Of a stretch of 64,000 nucleotides of DNA, positions 39,001 to 52,800 are shown in pieces. The DNA lies in the NCBI RefSeq assembly GCF_020085105.1, contig NC_058052.1:5627733-5691732 (forward strand). The letters run 5' to 3'. Each line of letters opens with the position of its first letter. Positions within the stretch are counted from its first letter, which is position 1. A program made the position numbers and the translations under genes. The notes under the pieces were generated by a model that saw nothing but the letters and a program-made list of their open reading frames with translations, ran no database searches and was not told where the DNA came from. The DNA comes from Siniperca chuatsi (Eukaryota > Chordata > Actinopteri > Centrarchiformes > Sinipercidae).

Positions 39001-41416
39001 CAGCTGCAGTCCAAGACCATTGAGATAGAGACCCTGAGGGGCGCCAATGAGTCTCTGGAGAGGCAGATCACAGAGATGGAGGATGCACACAACGCTGAAG
39101 TCACAGCTATGCAGGCAAGCAATCATAGTCATTAAAAATAATAGTAAGTATTCTCTAACTGGGATAAACCAGGGGACACATATTAGCCTCTATCTATGTC
39201 GCCATCAGGATTACTGTCCCCTAGTCTCCTTAAAGGGTCTTTTCACCCAAATTACACAAAAACAGACTTTCTCATTTACCTCTTGTGGTATCCAGCAGGG
39301 CCATAGCCATTATTCGTTTATATTGTCATTTATATGGAGCAGGTCTTCGAAATAAATTGATCTTAGAATCAACAACTGCTTTTGAACTTAACACGACTAA
39401 CTATACTCTAACTACTAAAACTGTTTAAAAACCCTTTTCCCTACAATTATTGCCAGAATACATAGTTCTTTCCAGGAAACTTCTATATTATTAGCGAATT
39501 ACAGACCTGTAAGATAAAGCCTTACTGTTGTATTCCCAATATGAATATGTACTTGCTGTTTCAAAGCCCTCTTCACACTGCCAGGAATAAAATTCTGGCG
39601 GAGAAATACAGAATCACAGTGGGAACGATTTTAACTGTAGACTTCCTCAACATTGCTAAAAACCTCCAATTTCCGAGAAGAAAATACACGAGGACATGAT
39701 TTCAGTGTCCTCAGTGGTCGCTGCGGCCCTGGTATCTAGCCATGCAGATATTTTTAGTTTGATTTGTCCAGTTTTTGAGATTTCTGACTCCACCCCAGTA
39801 CAATGGAGGTGAATGGAATTTCATTTGGGTGCTCACAGTATTGAAAAAAAAAAAATAATTTCTTTCCAGAAACAGTGTCCCTGATACTGCTGATAATCCA
39901 CAGAACAAACAAGGGACTATTTGTTTGATAGAAAGTAGTCCCACTCACCTCCATTGTGTTGGATTGTAATTTTGTTGTACTGGTTCTACAGATACAGGCA
40001 AAACTGGAACACCCTATTCGATGCAAGTCTTTGAGCAGGCATTGAAACAGTAAAAGATAACAAATAACGTATTACTTTGATACAGTCCTTGGAAATTGCG
40101 ATATTACACATGATTATTATGATAAAATCCCCCCAAATACTACACTTTCGGAGCAAGCACTGGAATTGTAAACGGTCAACGGTGAAACGTTTTTTAAATG
40201 TGCTGGGGGAAAAAGTCACCTGCTGCAGCACTGCTGTCATTACTGTCTACAACTCTGTAGAATAATAGGATTGGAAGGGAGCAGATCTCAGGGTCAAGGT
40301 CCTCATGAATTATGTCACAGCTTGAGTAAAGCTGTTAGCGAACCTCACACAGCATGGAGACCCCAACGTTTGTATGTCAAGGACAGAGTAGAACCGAGGA
40401 ATCCAGCATACTGACGATTTTATAATTTAAAACAATCCCTCATACGCTCACTGATTGTAGTTCTCCTGCTCTGTTGCTTTTTTTTGTTTCGGGACATTAG
40501 AAATAAAGAAACCCTGCCTATAATATTAACCTGTCTCAAATAAAGTTCTGTCTCTCTCTTTACTTAAAGTAAGTTTGACAACTTAGCGTCGAGATCGTCT
40601 AATTCAGGTCACGCCTTTAGTGTGTGGTAATCACTTTAACAAGCCCCTGCGACTGTGAGACTGACTGAAACAGTTCTTAGTGAATTGACCCTGCGTGTCA
40701 TTTAGCTTAACCTCTGACCTGCTAAATCGGATACAGGAAGGCCATCTGCTTTCACTGGCTTTTTAGAGCAGGTGAAGTTAAGCCCCAAAGGTTATTGAAT
40801 TCCTTTGAGGGATACAAGGAAATCCTATGGTTAGCAGTTACACCACAGGAAAGCCTACGACAAAGTGGATTAAAAACAGTCTATATACATGCTAAATAGG
40901 TGAATTTACCCCAAAAACTGTGTCAGACACTAATGATAATCTATCTGCCTCTACTCGTCTAACTCCTTTCTTATTTCCAATGTAACAGGACACTATTGGC
41001 CACTTGGATACTGAGCTGAGGAACATGAAGGGTGAGATGGCCCAGCACCTGAGAGAGTATCAGGACCTGCTCAATGTCAAGATGGCCCTGGACATAGAGA
41101 TAGCCGCCTACAGGTGCCAGCTGGATTAAAATGGACAAACCAAACAAAAGATAGTAGTAGGCTCATCAAAAATCTTTAAGCATTGCGAGGTGTGTTGACA
41201 TTTGTTTCCTTTGGTCCTATAAGGAAACTGCTGGAGGGGGAGGAGACTCACTTTAACTCAGGGATGTCGTTTGGTGCTGCCAGCTACAGCTACCAGGCTC
41301 GAGCCTCAGCCGGCGCCTCCAAGAGCAGCCAGAAGGAGAAAGAAGGGGCCACGAAGGAAAGCTTCAAGGAGAGCAGTGAGGATAAAGATGAGGCAGACAT
41401 TAACTCCAACAACTGA
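36097..41416 (+). CDS. ina: Alpha-internexin-type neuronal intermediate filament protein, complete, 5 coding exons
   Basis: Class IV intermediate filament subunit of the neuronal cytoskeleton. Coding exons: 36097-36390, 38073-38303, 38587-39114, 40989-41113 and 41224-41416, joining in phase to 456 aa. The Ser/Arg-rich head has the internexin-like [10 protein letters not shown]. The rod opens with [14 protein letters not shown] (residues about 92-105) and closes with [13 protein letters not shown] (ending at 400). Coil 2 carries [10 protein letters not shown]. The tail (401-456) is short and Lys/Ser/Glu-rich, without the long Glu-rich tail of NEFL/NEFM. The start is supported by an in-frame TGA 15 nt upstream and a TATA-like box at 36039. 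Exon 4 is 125 nt and ends at [10 protein letters not shown], the class IV pattern. Odd points: intron 3 starts with GC, and introns 1 and 2 lie where mammalian INA has none. AATAAA candidates lie at 41674, 42257 and 42652. The class is certain; internexin rather than another class IV member rests on the head and on EPSRI in coil 1B. Which fish paralogue (inaa/inab) is not resolved. Confidence 0.93.
39115..40988 (+). other. ina: GC-AG intron 3 of ina
   Basis: The exon ends ATGCAG and the intron begins GCAAGC; the acceptor is TAACAG at 40983-40988. No GT can serve, because continuing in frame reaches TAA within nine codons. The protein junction (TAMQ|DTIGHL) falls exactly at the class IV intermediate-filament exon border. 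Confidence 0.88.
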
Positions 41417-43896
41417 AGAAAGACAGACAGGGAAATCTGGAAAGTGGGAAAAGAGATACACTGTATATGTATAATGAGTTCATAGTTACATACTGTATTT
41501 ATTAAGGGCAACACTAATACAAATGTTTTAGGACTAGAGCTGAAGTCAATATTTGGGTGATCATCAATATCTTGTGGTTAAAAATTTGTCTAAAAAAATA
41601 CAAAATTTGACGTTTTTTCTGGGGCTCAGTATTTAGATGATCTTTGGACTCTAAAACGATCGCATTTTCTAGAAATAAAAGGAGAGGTGTGTCAGTATTA
41701 TAAGACGTAAACCATTAAACAAAGGAGACTAACCTGTAAATGTAGACCAAATGTAATTTAGGTCTTCAGAGGAGATGAAAATGTTGCAGATATTGTAAAT
41801 GCAACCAAGTATTGAATGTTCTGGGGATGAATTTCCATTATGCTGCTGTGTGAGATTGCACTGGGGGGGGTGTCGCTCAGATAGTCTTCATTTCTTAAGA
41901 GAAAGACATCAAATGTTAGCGTAGTTCCACTTCTCTGTCTCAGTTTAAAGCACTTTAGGCACATAGGGTGTATGGAGGATGATGGCGTCTGCTGGCTTTT
42001 TCTTTGCACCACTGTGTAGATGTTCTCCCCCTTGCATAATACATAATTAGACACAGTACTACTCTGTTGGAAAACCCTGTAGCGGCAGAAAGAATAGCCA
42101 TCATGGTTTATCACTATGTGGACATTGCGTAAGCAGTGAAAAATATTCATCGCATCAAATAGCACATGCAGTCCAACTGTTAGCACAGGTCTCTTCACCT
42201 GGCTGCAGTGTCATACTGGGAAACCTGCCGTTTCAGTCGCACTGAAAAATGCAATGAATAAAATGACATGACTGAAAAATTGTTTTCTATGCTTCCATAT
42301 GCAAGTCAGCGTATTCACAAATACAGGAGGACGTTCATCCAAGGCCGCCCCCGGTAAGATGTGAATCTCCACTAGTTCAAGCCAAACTGGGAAAGAGCCT
42401 CAACTCAGTAACAACTTGGACTCTTTTAAGATTTTAACCACATGTACTGAATGGTAGAAGAAATTCAGAAATACCTGGCCTTTGAAATGAAGAATTAAAT
42501 GTAATATATCAAGATATTAAACAACTAAATAATAAATGTCATTCATCACGGGCTTTGTGTTCTCTAGCTGTGGTCAGGAAGGAATGCAAACTTCATATCT
42601 CCAACAGATGACACGGACTGGTTGACTTGTGATACTTCATAACTGCACACCAATAAACATGACCTGTATGATAAAATGCATCACTGGTGGAAGCAGTACA
42701 TTGACACTGATATCATTTTCAATTTAGTCACAGTTGAGCAGTTATGTGAAGTATGGACATAGCATTTTCACTTATGAACGTAGCCTACAGTATGTCTTAA
42801 AAGTCTGATCTTAGGCATAATCCTCAATACAAACAGGAAACATGGATGAATTAAGAAACATTTCTCAGTCGTGCAGTCATTTATTAATTAATTGTGACAA
42901 AAGCAAGTAGGAAAGGTATTTTTATGAAACCCTACGAAAGACTTCCTAATACAAACTCCGTTTAAATAACTGCTTTTGTGCTCGGGCGAGTTGTACTGAA
43001 AGCATGTTTTATCAAGTCAATCGCATCAATTTACATCAGTAGTCTATACAAAAGCTCTTAAATGTGTAAATCAACAAGAAGAAAGTTGTAATTAAAGATA
43101 GACTCTATATAAACACGCACACAAACCTTTGGTAGTGAAAGCCCTTTTGTTTCAAGCCCTTTAAATCACAATTATCTATCTGAAATCACACAGCACTTGA
43201 AATCATAAATAGAAAAAAATGAAGATACCGGTTGCTAAACTACACTGATGCAGCTTTTCAGACATGACATTGTATTGCCTTCACAGACGTACTGTTTGAA
43301 ATTTGAGGAGTTCCAGACTCACTAACAGTGGTTCAGTCCAGTTTTAGCCACAGCAGTAGTCACATTCTTGTGTGGAGTGAAAGCGCACTGAACAATACCT
43401 AAAAAGATACCGTGGCAGTAGGAAATAGGTATTTGTACTTTCCATTCATCGGGGATAATTCATTTTTACATGCTGGCACTTCAGTAAATCAAATGAATGT
43501 CACTTGTGTCCAGCAAACTTACAGCAGACACATGGGTTGTCCTGAAAACAAGATGTTGATCTTGGGAGTTGGAAATTTGATGCTGCAGTGTGAACAGCAG
43601 AGTTCAGGTTTACATCTTTTCATTCTAGACTGTTCAATAAAGAAATCCAAGTTCTTGGACTTTCTCTTCTCCAGCCACCTGCTACACTTTAATGCGACAT
43701 TTAAGTTTGAGGTTTTATCGAACAATCTGTAAGCAGATTGTGACAATTGTAACAACACATCCGAGGCAGCTGTGGAGTCGCTGTAATGCCAATGTAGAAA
43801 CTTTACTCCACATTATGACAAGAGTCTGATGAAGAGAAACAAAGTCCAAAAGGTCAGTCCTTCCCCTCAGGAATTAACTACATCCACCTCTCGTGG
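41417..43896. other. Shared 3' untranslated/intergenic region of ina and pcgf6
   Basis: 2.5 kb between the two convergent stop codons. AATAAA for ina may be at 41674, 42257 or 42652. TTTATT near 42880 may serve pcgf6 on the other strand. No further gene was seen. Confidence 0.6.
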
Positions 43897-46800
43897 TCAA
43901 GACTGGGAGGGCAGGACCAAGCCAAAGTGCAGCACCAGCAGACCATCCTGGAGCAAAGTGGAAACAAGACCAAAAGGATCTCTCAAATGTATTCCTGGCC
44001 TTCTACAAAACTTCCATTATTAAAATTGTGGTTTGTTCCTACTGTATGTTGTTGTGGTGCTTACCTGTAGTGCCTCGTCGCCCACAGAGTTCTGTATGTC
44101 TTTGAGTGACTGGTAGTGATCTAGGAGGTGATCTCCACAAACCACATCCACCTGCAGGAAACACAAACACTTCAGACCACTGCAGCAATTCATGATGCCT
44201 AGAGAGAACTGTGTGTGTGTGTGTGTGTGTGTTTTATAATGATTTTGCCATAAAGTTTCTAGGCTTTCAGGTCAGTCCTACACAAAACTCTTCAAAATTC
44301 TGGAGGGACAAATTATGAGTGCTTCACAGCTTTTGAAATTGATTGGTTTTGACCAAACGAAACCATCTAGGGTACCCAGTGTCACATCAAAAATGCAGGG
44401 CAACATTTTAAGTGACCAAAACACTGAACATACAGGAAATGCTTCAGATATGTATGAGAAACTGGAAGGTGATGATGGGGAAGACTAAAACTTCAAGGGC
44501 AACTAGTCAATTCCAATTCTTCGAAAAGAGTTATAACAATATAAGAATTTAAAGGGAAGAGTTATATAACTGTTGTGAGAGTGGACAGTGAACCTTGCTT
44601 AGTCTTCCTCTGTCCTCTCCGGGTTCGTCCAGACAGGCCAGGGCAGTGCAGCACTGAGACCAAGAAATCAGCGTAAGCTTCTAATCCTCTTCCACGTGTT
44701 ACTAAATACAAAATACACCAACACTCACCGTCAAACTGACCACATAACCCATTTCTATTTGTGCTCTGAGGAAAGGAGGACACTTCTGATTGTAACTCTA
44801 ATATTTGTAATCATGAAACATCTCTTACAGCATGTCCCCTGCTCTTAAGACAGACATGTGGTATCATTGGACTGCTTATTTGGTTATAATCAGATTAAGG
44901 TTGTCCTTAAGGAGTGTCTGTTGTCCTTTAGATGTAGGCAGCCTGCTGAGTTTTGACCTGAGTAGCTGACCCTTCCATGTTGGCCTCTGCTTGTCTTCAG
45001 TGGACACATGTGCATTCCTCACTGCACTGCTCGATCCTCTGGTTATGTTTTCATGCCTTATCTTTTTGATACGTTTCAGTTTCACCTCTCTTTCTGTCCA
45101 TATGCATGCTTCCTCTCTTGTTTTCCCACACCTGCGCACTTTCTATTTCTCTTTTGATCTCTGTCCCTCTCTCCCTCTATTTTCAGCAAGTCGTTTGAAT
45201 TTTTGGTTTAAACGTTGGTATCAATTAATTTCCATTACTGGTAGCAAAGCCAGTTCACCAAAGCAGCTTTTGACACATATTGACCCGTAAAGACCCCCGA
45301 TGCGGATCTGACCCATGTCACTGCGTTGGCTGAATGGTGTATTACTACTGGACTTTTAAACACTAGACAACCAAATTTCCTCCTCCCATTTCTTATCACT
45401 ATGATACGGCTGTTAAGAGGACACATCTTTCAATAAGATAATGACAAAGTTTACTTACACCTTGTCCAGTGTTGCTATCATTTCCTGGAAACAAGTAAGG
45501 GTGTAACGGTTCTCAAACCGCAACCGAATCCACGATATAAAACGTCCACGGTCTCGAGTCGCGGTTTCGTCCTGGGTGTGTTAAAAAGTCAAAATAGTCT
45601 ATTTATGTCTACCAGTCGCACGCACAGTACAGAAATTCTAGAGCGCAGGTTTTACTAGGAAAGTTTTGGTAGTGCACCAGTTGTTGTCTATTAGCTGCTA
45701 ACTTTAGCATGCTACTCAGCTAGCCTGGTTAGCCAGGTTAGTCAAGCTCAAGTAGTGTTGGTTTCCTGGTTCGTTAAAGCAAAAATGGACGATTAGTGTC
45801 AAACTGTATGCTGACATTGTTCAACTGAAGAGTACGTCTGCGGAAACACTTCAAACATGTCATTTACAACGGCATTAACCAAAAGTGTCGATTAGCGGAA
45901 CGAGACAGAAACAGACTGGAAGGCGAGTCCTTCTCCCCGCAGCGTTCAGGCAGCCTCTCACTGCAGATTCAGACCATGACCGAGCAATAACTAATGCTAT
46001 AGGAGTGTTTATATGCGATATTGTTCAGGAATGATCAACAAGTCAGTCTTACGATGGAGCATTACTGAAATTTTTGTTATTTTTGTTATTTATTTGTTAT
46101 TATTGACACTATGCCAGCATTTGAGTGCCTTAACTATTGCAGTAAGAATTATAGCCAAATGTGCTGTTGAATGTTTACATTTTTCAAAATAAATGACAAA
46201 TGTCCTTTTTTTTTTTTTGTTTTCCCTGCTATACTGAAAATGTACCAAACCGTGACCTAAACCAAGGTACATACCGAACCATGAGCTTTGTGTACTGTTA
46301 CACACCCCTACAAACAAGTAAATTAGGCAAGTAGGATAGGCTACGTCATTAACAACAAGGCTCCTCCACTTGCGGCTCACCTGCTGTTGTGAAAAAATCC
46401 AAAATGCGAGTTGTGTTTTTTGGGCGACTTGATAAAACATAGCGCTGACGAAGAAAGTCAACAGAGCAGGCAGATGCAGGGAGAGAGAAACAGAAAGAGT
46501 CGGAGCGGGGCAAGCGGTGTGTGTGTGTGTGTGTGGTGGGGGGAGTTTGTGAGTAAACACTAAAATAAGGTGGAGAATTAAGCAGAATTAAAACGCTGAA
46601 ATAAGAAATAACCTACTAAAAATATGGCCATGTATTAATGTATTCTTTCAAATATATATATAATTTTTTTCGATAGACAAATATAATGAGCCCCCCATGC
46701 ACACGTTCCAATGTTCAATACCAATAAATGGCTTTTCTTCTTCATAAGGTGTATTTGTATTATTAAACTATTGTTAGGCTTATACTAAAATAGTGGCATA

Positions 46801-49800
46801 AAATGAACAGATAAAGACAATTAAAAAAATCGTTAATAACAATTATTTGTATGACAATTAATAAATAACAACAACAATAATTAATAGCGAAAATTTCATG
46901 ATCGTGACAGCCCTATCTGAGTCATGCAGTGGCCCGTCATTTGACACGTCAACTGACACACACAGCACACCCCGACTGTACCCTACAGACAGAAGTAGCT
47001 GGGATGTGCCCATCCTGGGGTCAGTCCCCTCCTGGACCCCCTTCAGTTCGCATACCAGCCCCGGCTGGGAGTTGAGGACGCCATCATCTTCCTGCGGAAC
47101 CGCATCTACACCCACCTGAACAGGCCGGCAAGCATGGTGAGGATCATGTTTTTTTGACTTCTCCAGTGCTTTCAACACCATCCGGCCAGCCCTGCTGGGT
47201 GAGAAGCTGGCAGCGATGCAGGTGGAGACCCCCCTCGAGTCCTGGATTGTTGACTACCTGACTGGCAGACCACAGCACGTGCGTCTGTAGCACTGTGTGT
47301 CGGACAGCGTGGTCAGCAACACTGGGGCCCCTCAGGGGACTGTCCTCTCTCCCTTCCTCTTCACCATCTACACCACAGACTTCAGCTACCACACAGAGTC
47401 CTGCCACCTTCAGAAGTTTTCTGATGACTCTGCTGTGGTGGGATGTATCAGCGGTGGTGAGGAGTCTGAGTACAGGGATGTGGTGGGGAACTTTGTCTCA
47501 TGTGTGAGCAGAACCATCTGCAGCTCAATGCGACAAAGTCTAAGGAGCTGGTGGTAGACCTACGAAGGGCCAAGGCACCAGTGACCCCGGTTTCCATCCA
47601 GGGGGTCAGTGTGGACATTGTAGAGGATTACAAGTACCTGGGAGTGCAGATGGACAATAAACTGGACTGAAGCGTTTTACAGGAAGGGCCAGAGCCGCCT
47701 CTATTTTCTGAGGAGGACAATGCTGAAGATGTTTTATGAGTCTGTGGTGGCCAGTGCTATCCTGTATGCTGTTGCATGCTGGGGCAGCAGGCTGAGGGTA
47801 GCGGACGCTAACAGGCTCAACAGACTGATCCGTAAGGCCGGTGACATTGTGGGGGTGGAGCTAGACTCTCTGTCCGTAGTGTCAGAGAGGAGGATGCTGG
47901 CCAAACTACATGCCATCTTGGACAGTGTCTCCCACCCGCTCCATGACGTGCTGGTCAAACAAAGGAGCACCTTCAGCGAAAGACTCATCCCCCCAAAATG
48001 CACCACAGGAAGTCATTCCTGCCTGTGGCCATCAAACTCTTTAACTCCTCCCTCCAAGTGTCAGTCTATATGACCCTAAGTCATTAAACTGGACATTGGA
48101 CCATTAACATCACTGCAATACTTGAAATAATTGTGCAATATTCTCTGTTTAATACTGCTGTGAAATATACTGTTTTAGATATTTATTCATACTTCTATTA
48201 CTGCTGTGCAATATCCACCGTCTCATAATCATCTTAATAAGCTACACTTAACTTGACAGTACATGCACTATTACTTATTACTTATATTATTACATTGTAT
48301 TATTATACCGTACATGCTTAACAACTGGTAAATCCATGTGTAACTTTACACTTATTTTAATTTTATACTTATATCCACTTTGTACTTAATTTATCTTGCC
48401 TGTATTATAGTGTATTATATTTATTTGCTTAGTACTTCTATTCCTGTGGGCACTGACGTGATAGTGAGCAGCTGTAACAAAAGAGTTTCCCCTCGGGGAT
48501 CAATAAAGTATTTCTGATTCTGATTCTGAAATGTGATCAAATAGCTGCTTTTCTAGAGTTGACTTATACCAACACTAGGAAATAAAAACAGTGGCATATC
48601 AACACACTGCTGCTGTGTGGGTTTACAAAGACAACAACAGACATGGTTGTTTTAATATGCATCATACGCTGCAGGTGTGTGTTGCCCTTAAGTGAGGACA
48701 TTAGCTTCCTGGCTGCACACTGTTGGCCATTACGAAATTGCTGTCTTCTAATATGTGAAAGCGCCCACACACTTACATACACCACTGTGGCCCTGGTCAC
48801 GCCTACACTATACTGTAATGCCAACTTCCTTTGCTATCCTACTTCTGTGGTCACTTTGTGAACTCATTAGCTGTAAGCCTGGCAGACTCACCTGGCAGGT
48901 GGGGCTCAGCTCCATCTTCCTCCTGATGAACAGCTCCACGTGGCGGATAGTGGCCTCGCCTGACACACGAACGTACCGCCTCTCTAATGGCTAAACAGTG
49001 ACAGGGTGGAATGTTATTCATCAAAAACTACAGAGATTTATAATTAAATTGGTGCCATGTCATTTTAAACTGTGAAACTGAAAAAAACAAAAAACAAAAA
49101 CGTAACAATGTTGGTTATTATACATGTGTGTTTTATCTACACAATATTCCTATTTGGTGCAACCTTAAAAACATGGCTTACAGGGTTTAAAAATTTCACT
49201 TAAAATTGAATTTATAAATATTTTCATATTAACATATCAAATGAAATGTAACTCACAGCAGCTCTACAGAGCTTTTAGCTCCGTGTTTATCCCAGCCCAC
49301 ACACAGATTATATGATTAGAGTGTCACTGCTCTGCCAACCCCATATAAACCCATAGGCTGCTGTTTCCAGCAAGTAGTGAAGAGAGTATAGCATCTAGCT
49401 GCTAAAGACTCAAGAGACCAGTGCTACAATGCCAGAAAATATTGGACTATCTAACTTTTTAGCCAACAGTTCACGTGGGTTTTTGAACTGCACAGTCCCT
49501 GATAAACAATGCAATTCTCTGAGACAAAAGGATTCTTGACAGTATATCCAACAGACACTGTAATTACAAGATAGCTTGATCAGGAATATCCTAATGGATC
49601 ATCAGGCGTGGGTGCAGCATTTAGTGCAATCTTTATCATGTTATCATCCATCGTGTCCATAGTTTCTGTTACAGTGCACTATTATGCACTATTATAATCT
49701 AATAAGAATTGTTATAAATCCCTGTTATTAACTATTTTAAGTAATTACCTTATAGTTACTGATGCCCTCTTCAGCCCTGAAAACAAAACAAGAGTCAGTA

Positions 49801-52800
49801 TACAGTAAGTACAACTTTTTGGTACTAAGCAAGCAGTCAATATAAGACAATGGGACTATCTGGTGGCATGTGTATGTAACTACATGCTAATTTCATTCAC
49901 TGCTACAAACTGGGTTCCCCTTTTTCCTCAAAGCAGAAGACGTGGTTGCCAAGAGCCAAATTCAGGTCAGTCCGTCGTGTTTACGTCTACAGGTCAAAAG
50001 CAAAGCCCCTATCCTTTGAACTAGAATTATTACCTCTCTTATCTTGTACCTCTCTTATCCTGGCTGTTATGCAAATGCCTTCACACTGAACTTATGAGTT
50101 TGTATTCTTTTTAAAAAAATGGGGCATGAAGTACACAATATACCTAGCACTAGGCCATTTTTACAACAGACATTTGAACATATCATAGCAGCAAATATCA
50201 GGTGTGATTAAAAAAGCTGGACAAAGAACTGCCCAGTGAGATCCTTGCCCAACAAAATCCAGCAGCAGAGATACATCCAGCTCAGGAGGAATGGTGAACA
50301 CAGACTGGGGAATGTTATCCTTCTTCTGCCTCCTTAACACAACAGGACCCGGAGGGGAGACCACCACTGCAAAGCAGGAACGAGAAAACACAGGGCAATT
50401 CAAACTCTCAAGCTCTTGCTACTGTTGTGCTGAAAATCTCCATCTTTGGATTTCCAGTTCATTAATGCTCAGATTTAATTGCAAAATGAAAACACTGAAG
50501 TTAAAATGTCAAACACATTATGCATACAAGTATAAAACTGAATGTGGTTGCGAGACGGTCAATGATTGTTTTCTCCTCTTATTAAAGTCCTTAACGGTAG
50601 TTCCCCTTCTTTGAGGACCTTTGTTCCTTTGTTCAGTCTTCCAATGCAGACAACAGTGATCCCAGCTTGATAAAACTTTATTGTGTTTGGGTTGTGTTTC
50701 AGTGTTGTCAAAAATAGTCTGATTGGTCAAAGGTTGCACTGCAGTGAGAGAAGACCAATTTGTTACTCATTGACAGAGAACAGAGTGGTGTCGTTCAGGT
50801 CCCCATGGAGCTCTATGACCAACAGCATTAAATGTGTTGTTGTTCAATATTATTTGATAGCTTATCTGCAGTGCGTGGATCGCCATTGCAGTTACTTTGA
50901 GTAAATACTTCAGTAACTCATTAAAACCGAACGAAAGTGAAATACTATATGTGATATCACACACAGACAATGAATGACAAGCGTTCCGCTAACGTTGCCC
51001 CAAGCCTGTTTACTTAAACTTATGGCTGAACTATTTTACCTGGTTTTGGCACATCCAGCCCTCTCTCTTTGTAGAAGTTACTCATTTGTTCTCTTTCGAC
51101 TGTAGTACAAAAAAAAAAGAGTTCACATTAGAATTTTAACAGAAAATGACTCATAATGTTTATGAATTACGTTAAATACATCTGACTGTATATACACTGT
51201 ACTTACACTCCTCCAGGAAGGGAACCATTTTGTAAACAATATCCTGCAGTTGTCTGTCAGGCCTGTAGGAACACAGAGGAAAAGTGTTTGAAGCTTGACA
51301 CTGACTGCTTTATCACAGATCTGACTGACAGCAGATTTCCAATCCTAAAATTGATTTATTTCCTCAATTTTAGGATTCATTGTGACAATAAACGAACTAT
51401 AAAAGTGTTTCCACACGTTTAAAAGACTTTTCCCTTCTGAATAACTTAACCTCAACTATAAAAAATTTGGCTGACAATAGGCTTGGGCGGTATTAAGGTA
51501 TTATGGTATACCAGGGTATTTAGAAATCCCGAAAGTATTTTAAATACCGTCAAAAACACAGACGCCCCCCTTTCAGGTGGATCGATCATATTGGCTCTTA
51601 GATATTTTATTTTCTGTGCACTCAGTTCGGATTTGAGTGTGTATGTTTGCTCAAAAGACGCTCTGTGCTTTGTCTTGTAATGTCAGTGTCGCTTCACATT
51701 GCCACTTTTAATAATCGCCACGGTCTGCCAGTGGGAAGAATGAACATGTAAAAGAGTCTGTCCATTCTGGATTCAAAGATCTCTTTTTGCGGTCTACTTT
51801 TCTCTTTTTAGCACGCCATGTGAAATTACTTCATTGTCTCGCATTTTTGTCCGACTGTCTCTCATCTCGTCTCCGCTGTCACACAGGCTGTGTGTAATCT
51901 CACTCACTCACTCACTGAGTCGAGTCGCAATGCACAGATTTGATTGGCTGAGTAGCGTTATGTGAGATGATTCTGGGCCGCTAAACCAGTGCCGTAACGA
52001 ATAGAAAATCTGCGCCGGTTAAAATAGAAACACTCCGGCACGCTACAATGACTTCTATCACCAGCAGCTCAGCTTTTACGCTTTTTTTTTGTTTTTTACA
52101 TAAATACCATCATATACCGTATACCCCGGTGAAATGTCAGGAAGGTATGAAAAAATAGATACCACCCAAGCCTAGTTGACAACCATCTATTCACTGAACA
52201 GGTACAGAAGGTGATCCAAATTAGCAAATACATCAAGAATTAAAAGGCCTAGGCCTACCTTATGTTGTAGAGTGGTTGTGTCTGGTGGACTACAATGCTG
52301 CATGTGGGACACCTGTTGCTGTAGAAAAAGTGCTTCACGATGCAGCTTTTGCAAACTTGGAAAAGATAAAACACATCAAAATGTAAGACACAGTCAGGAC
52401 ATGGCCAGACTAATATTGACTTTTGAGGCCTGTAGTTGCATTCTGTCTGGATGTCAACAAAAGCCACTAACAAGCAGTAGGCAAAGTGACTTCAGTCTGA
52501 CGCGAATGACAGGAGATGTAATCTGGTTTAAAAGCATTTACTTAAAAAAAGTTTCAATTACATCGTCACACAAAAAACCATGCTCTCCCGTGCCTAATGT
52601 CCGACTCTACTGCACATGACGACACTCATTTTATACATTACCTATGTCTTATACAATGACTAGAAATTATGAACTATGAATTTTGCATATAGAAAAGAAA
52701 AAGACAATCTTTTTGGAGATCTTTTTTGTTGTCCAACTCTCCTACAGACTGTTGCATTCTGATATAAGCTTCCTGATGGCTGAGGTTGCTTGAGAAATAC

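Noticed and set aside
38571-39132. Long open frames on the minus strand of ina exon 3
   Set aside because: They are antisense shadows of the codon-biased rod-domain exon. The plus frame has full intermediate-filament homology and correct splice sites.
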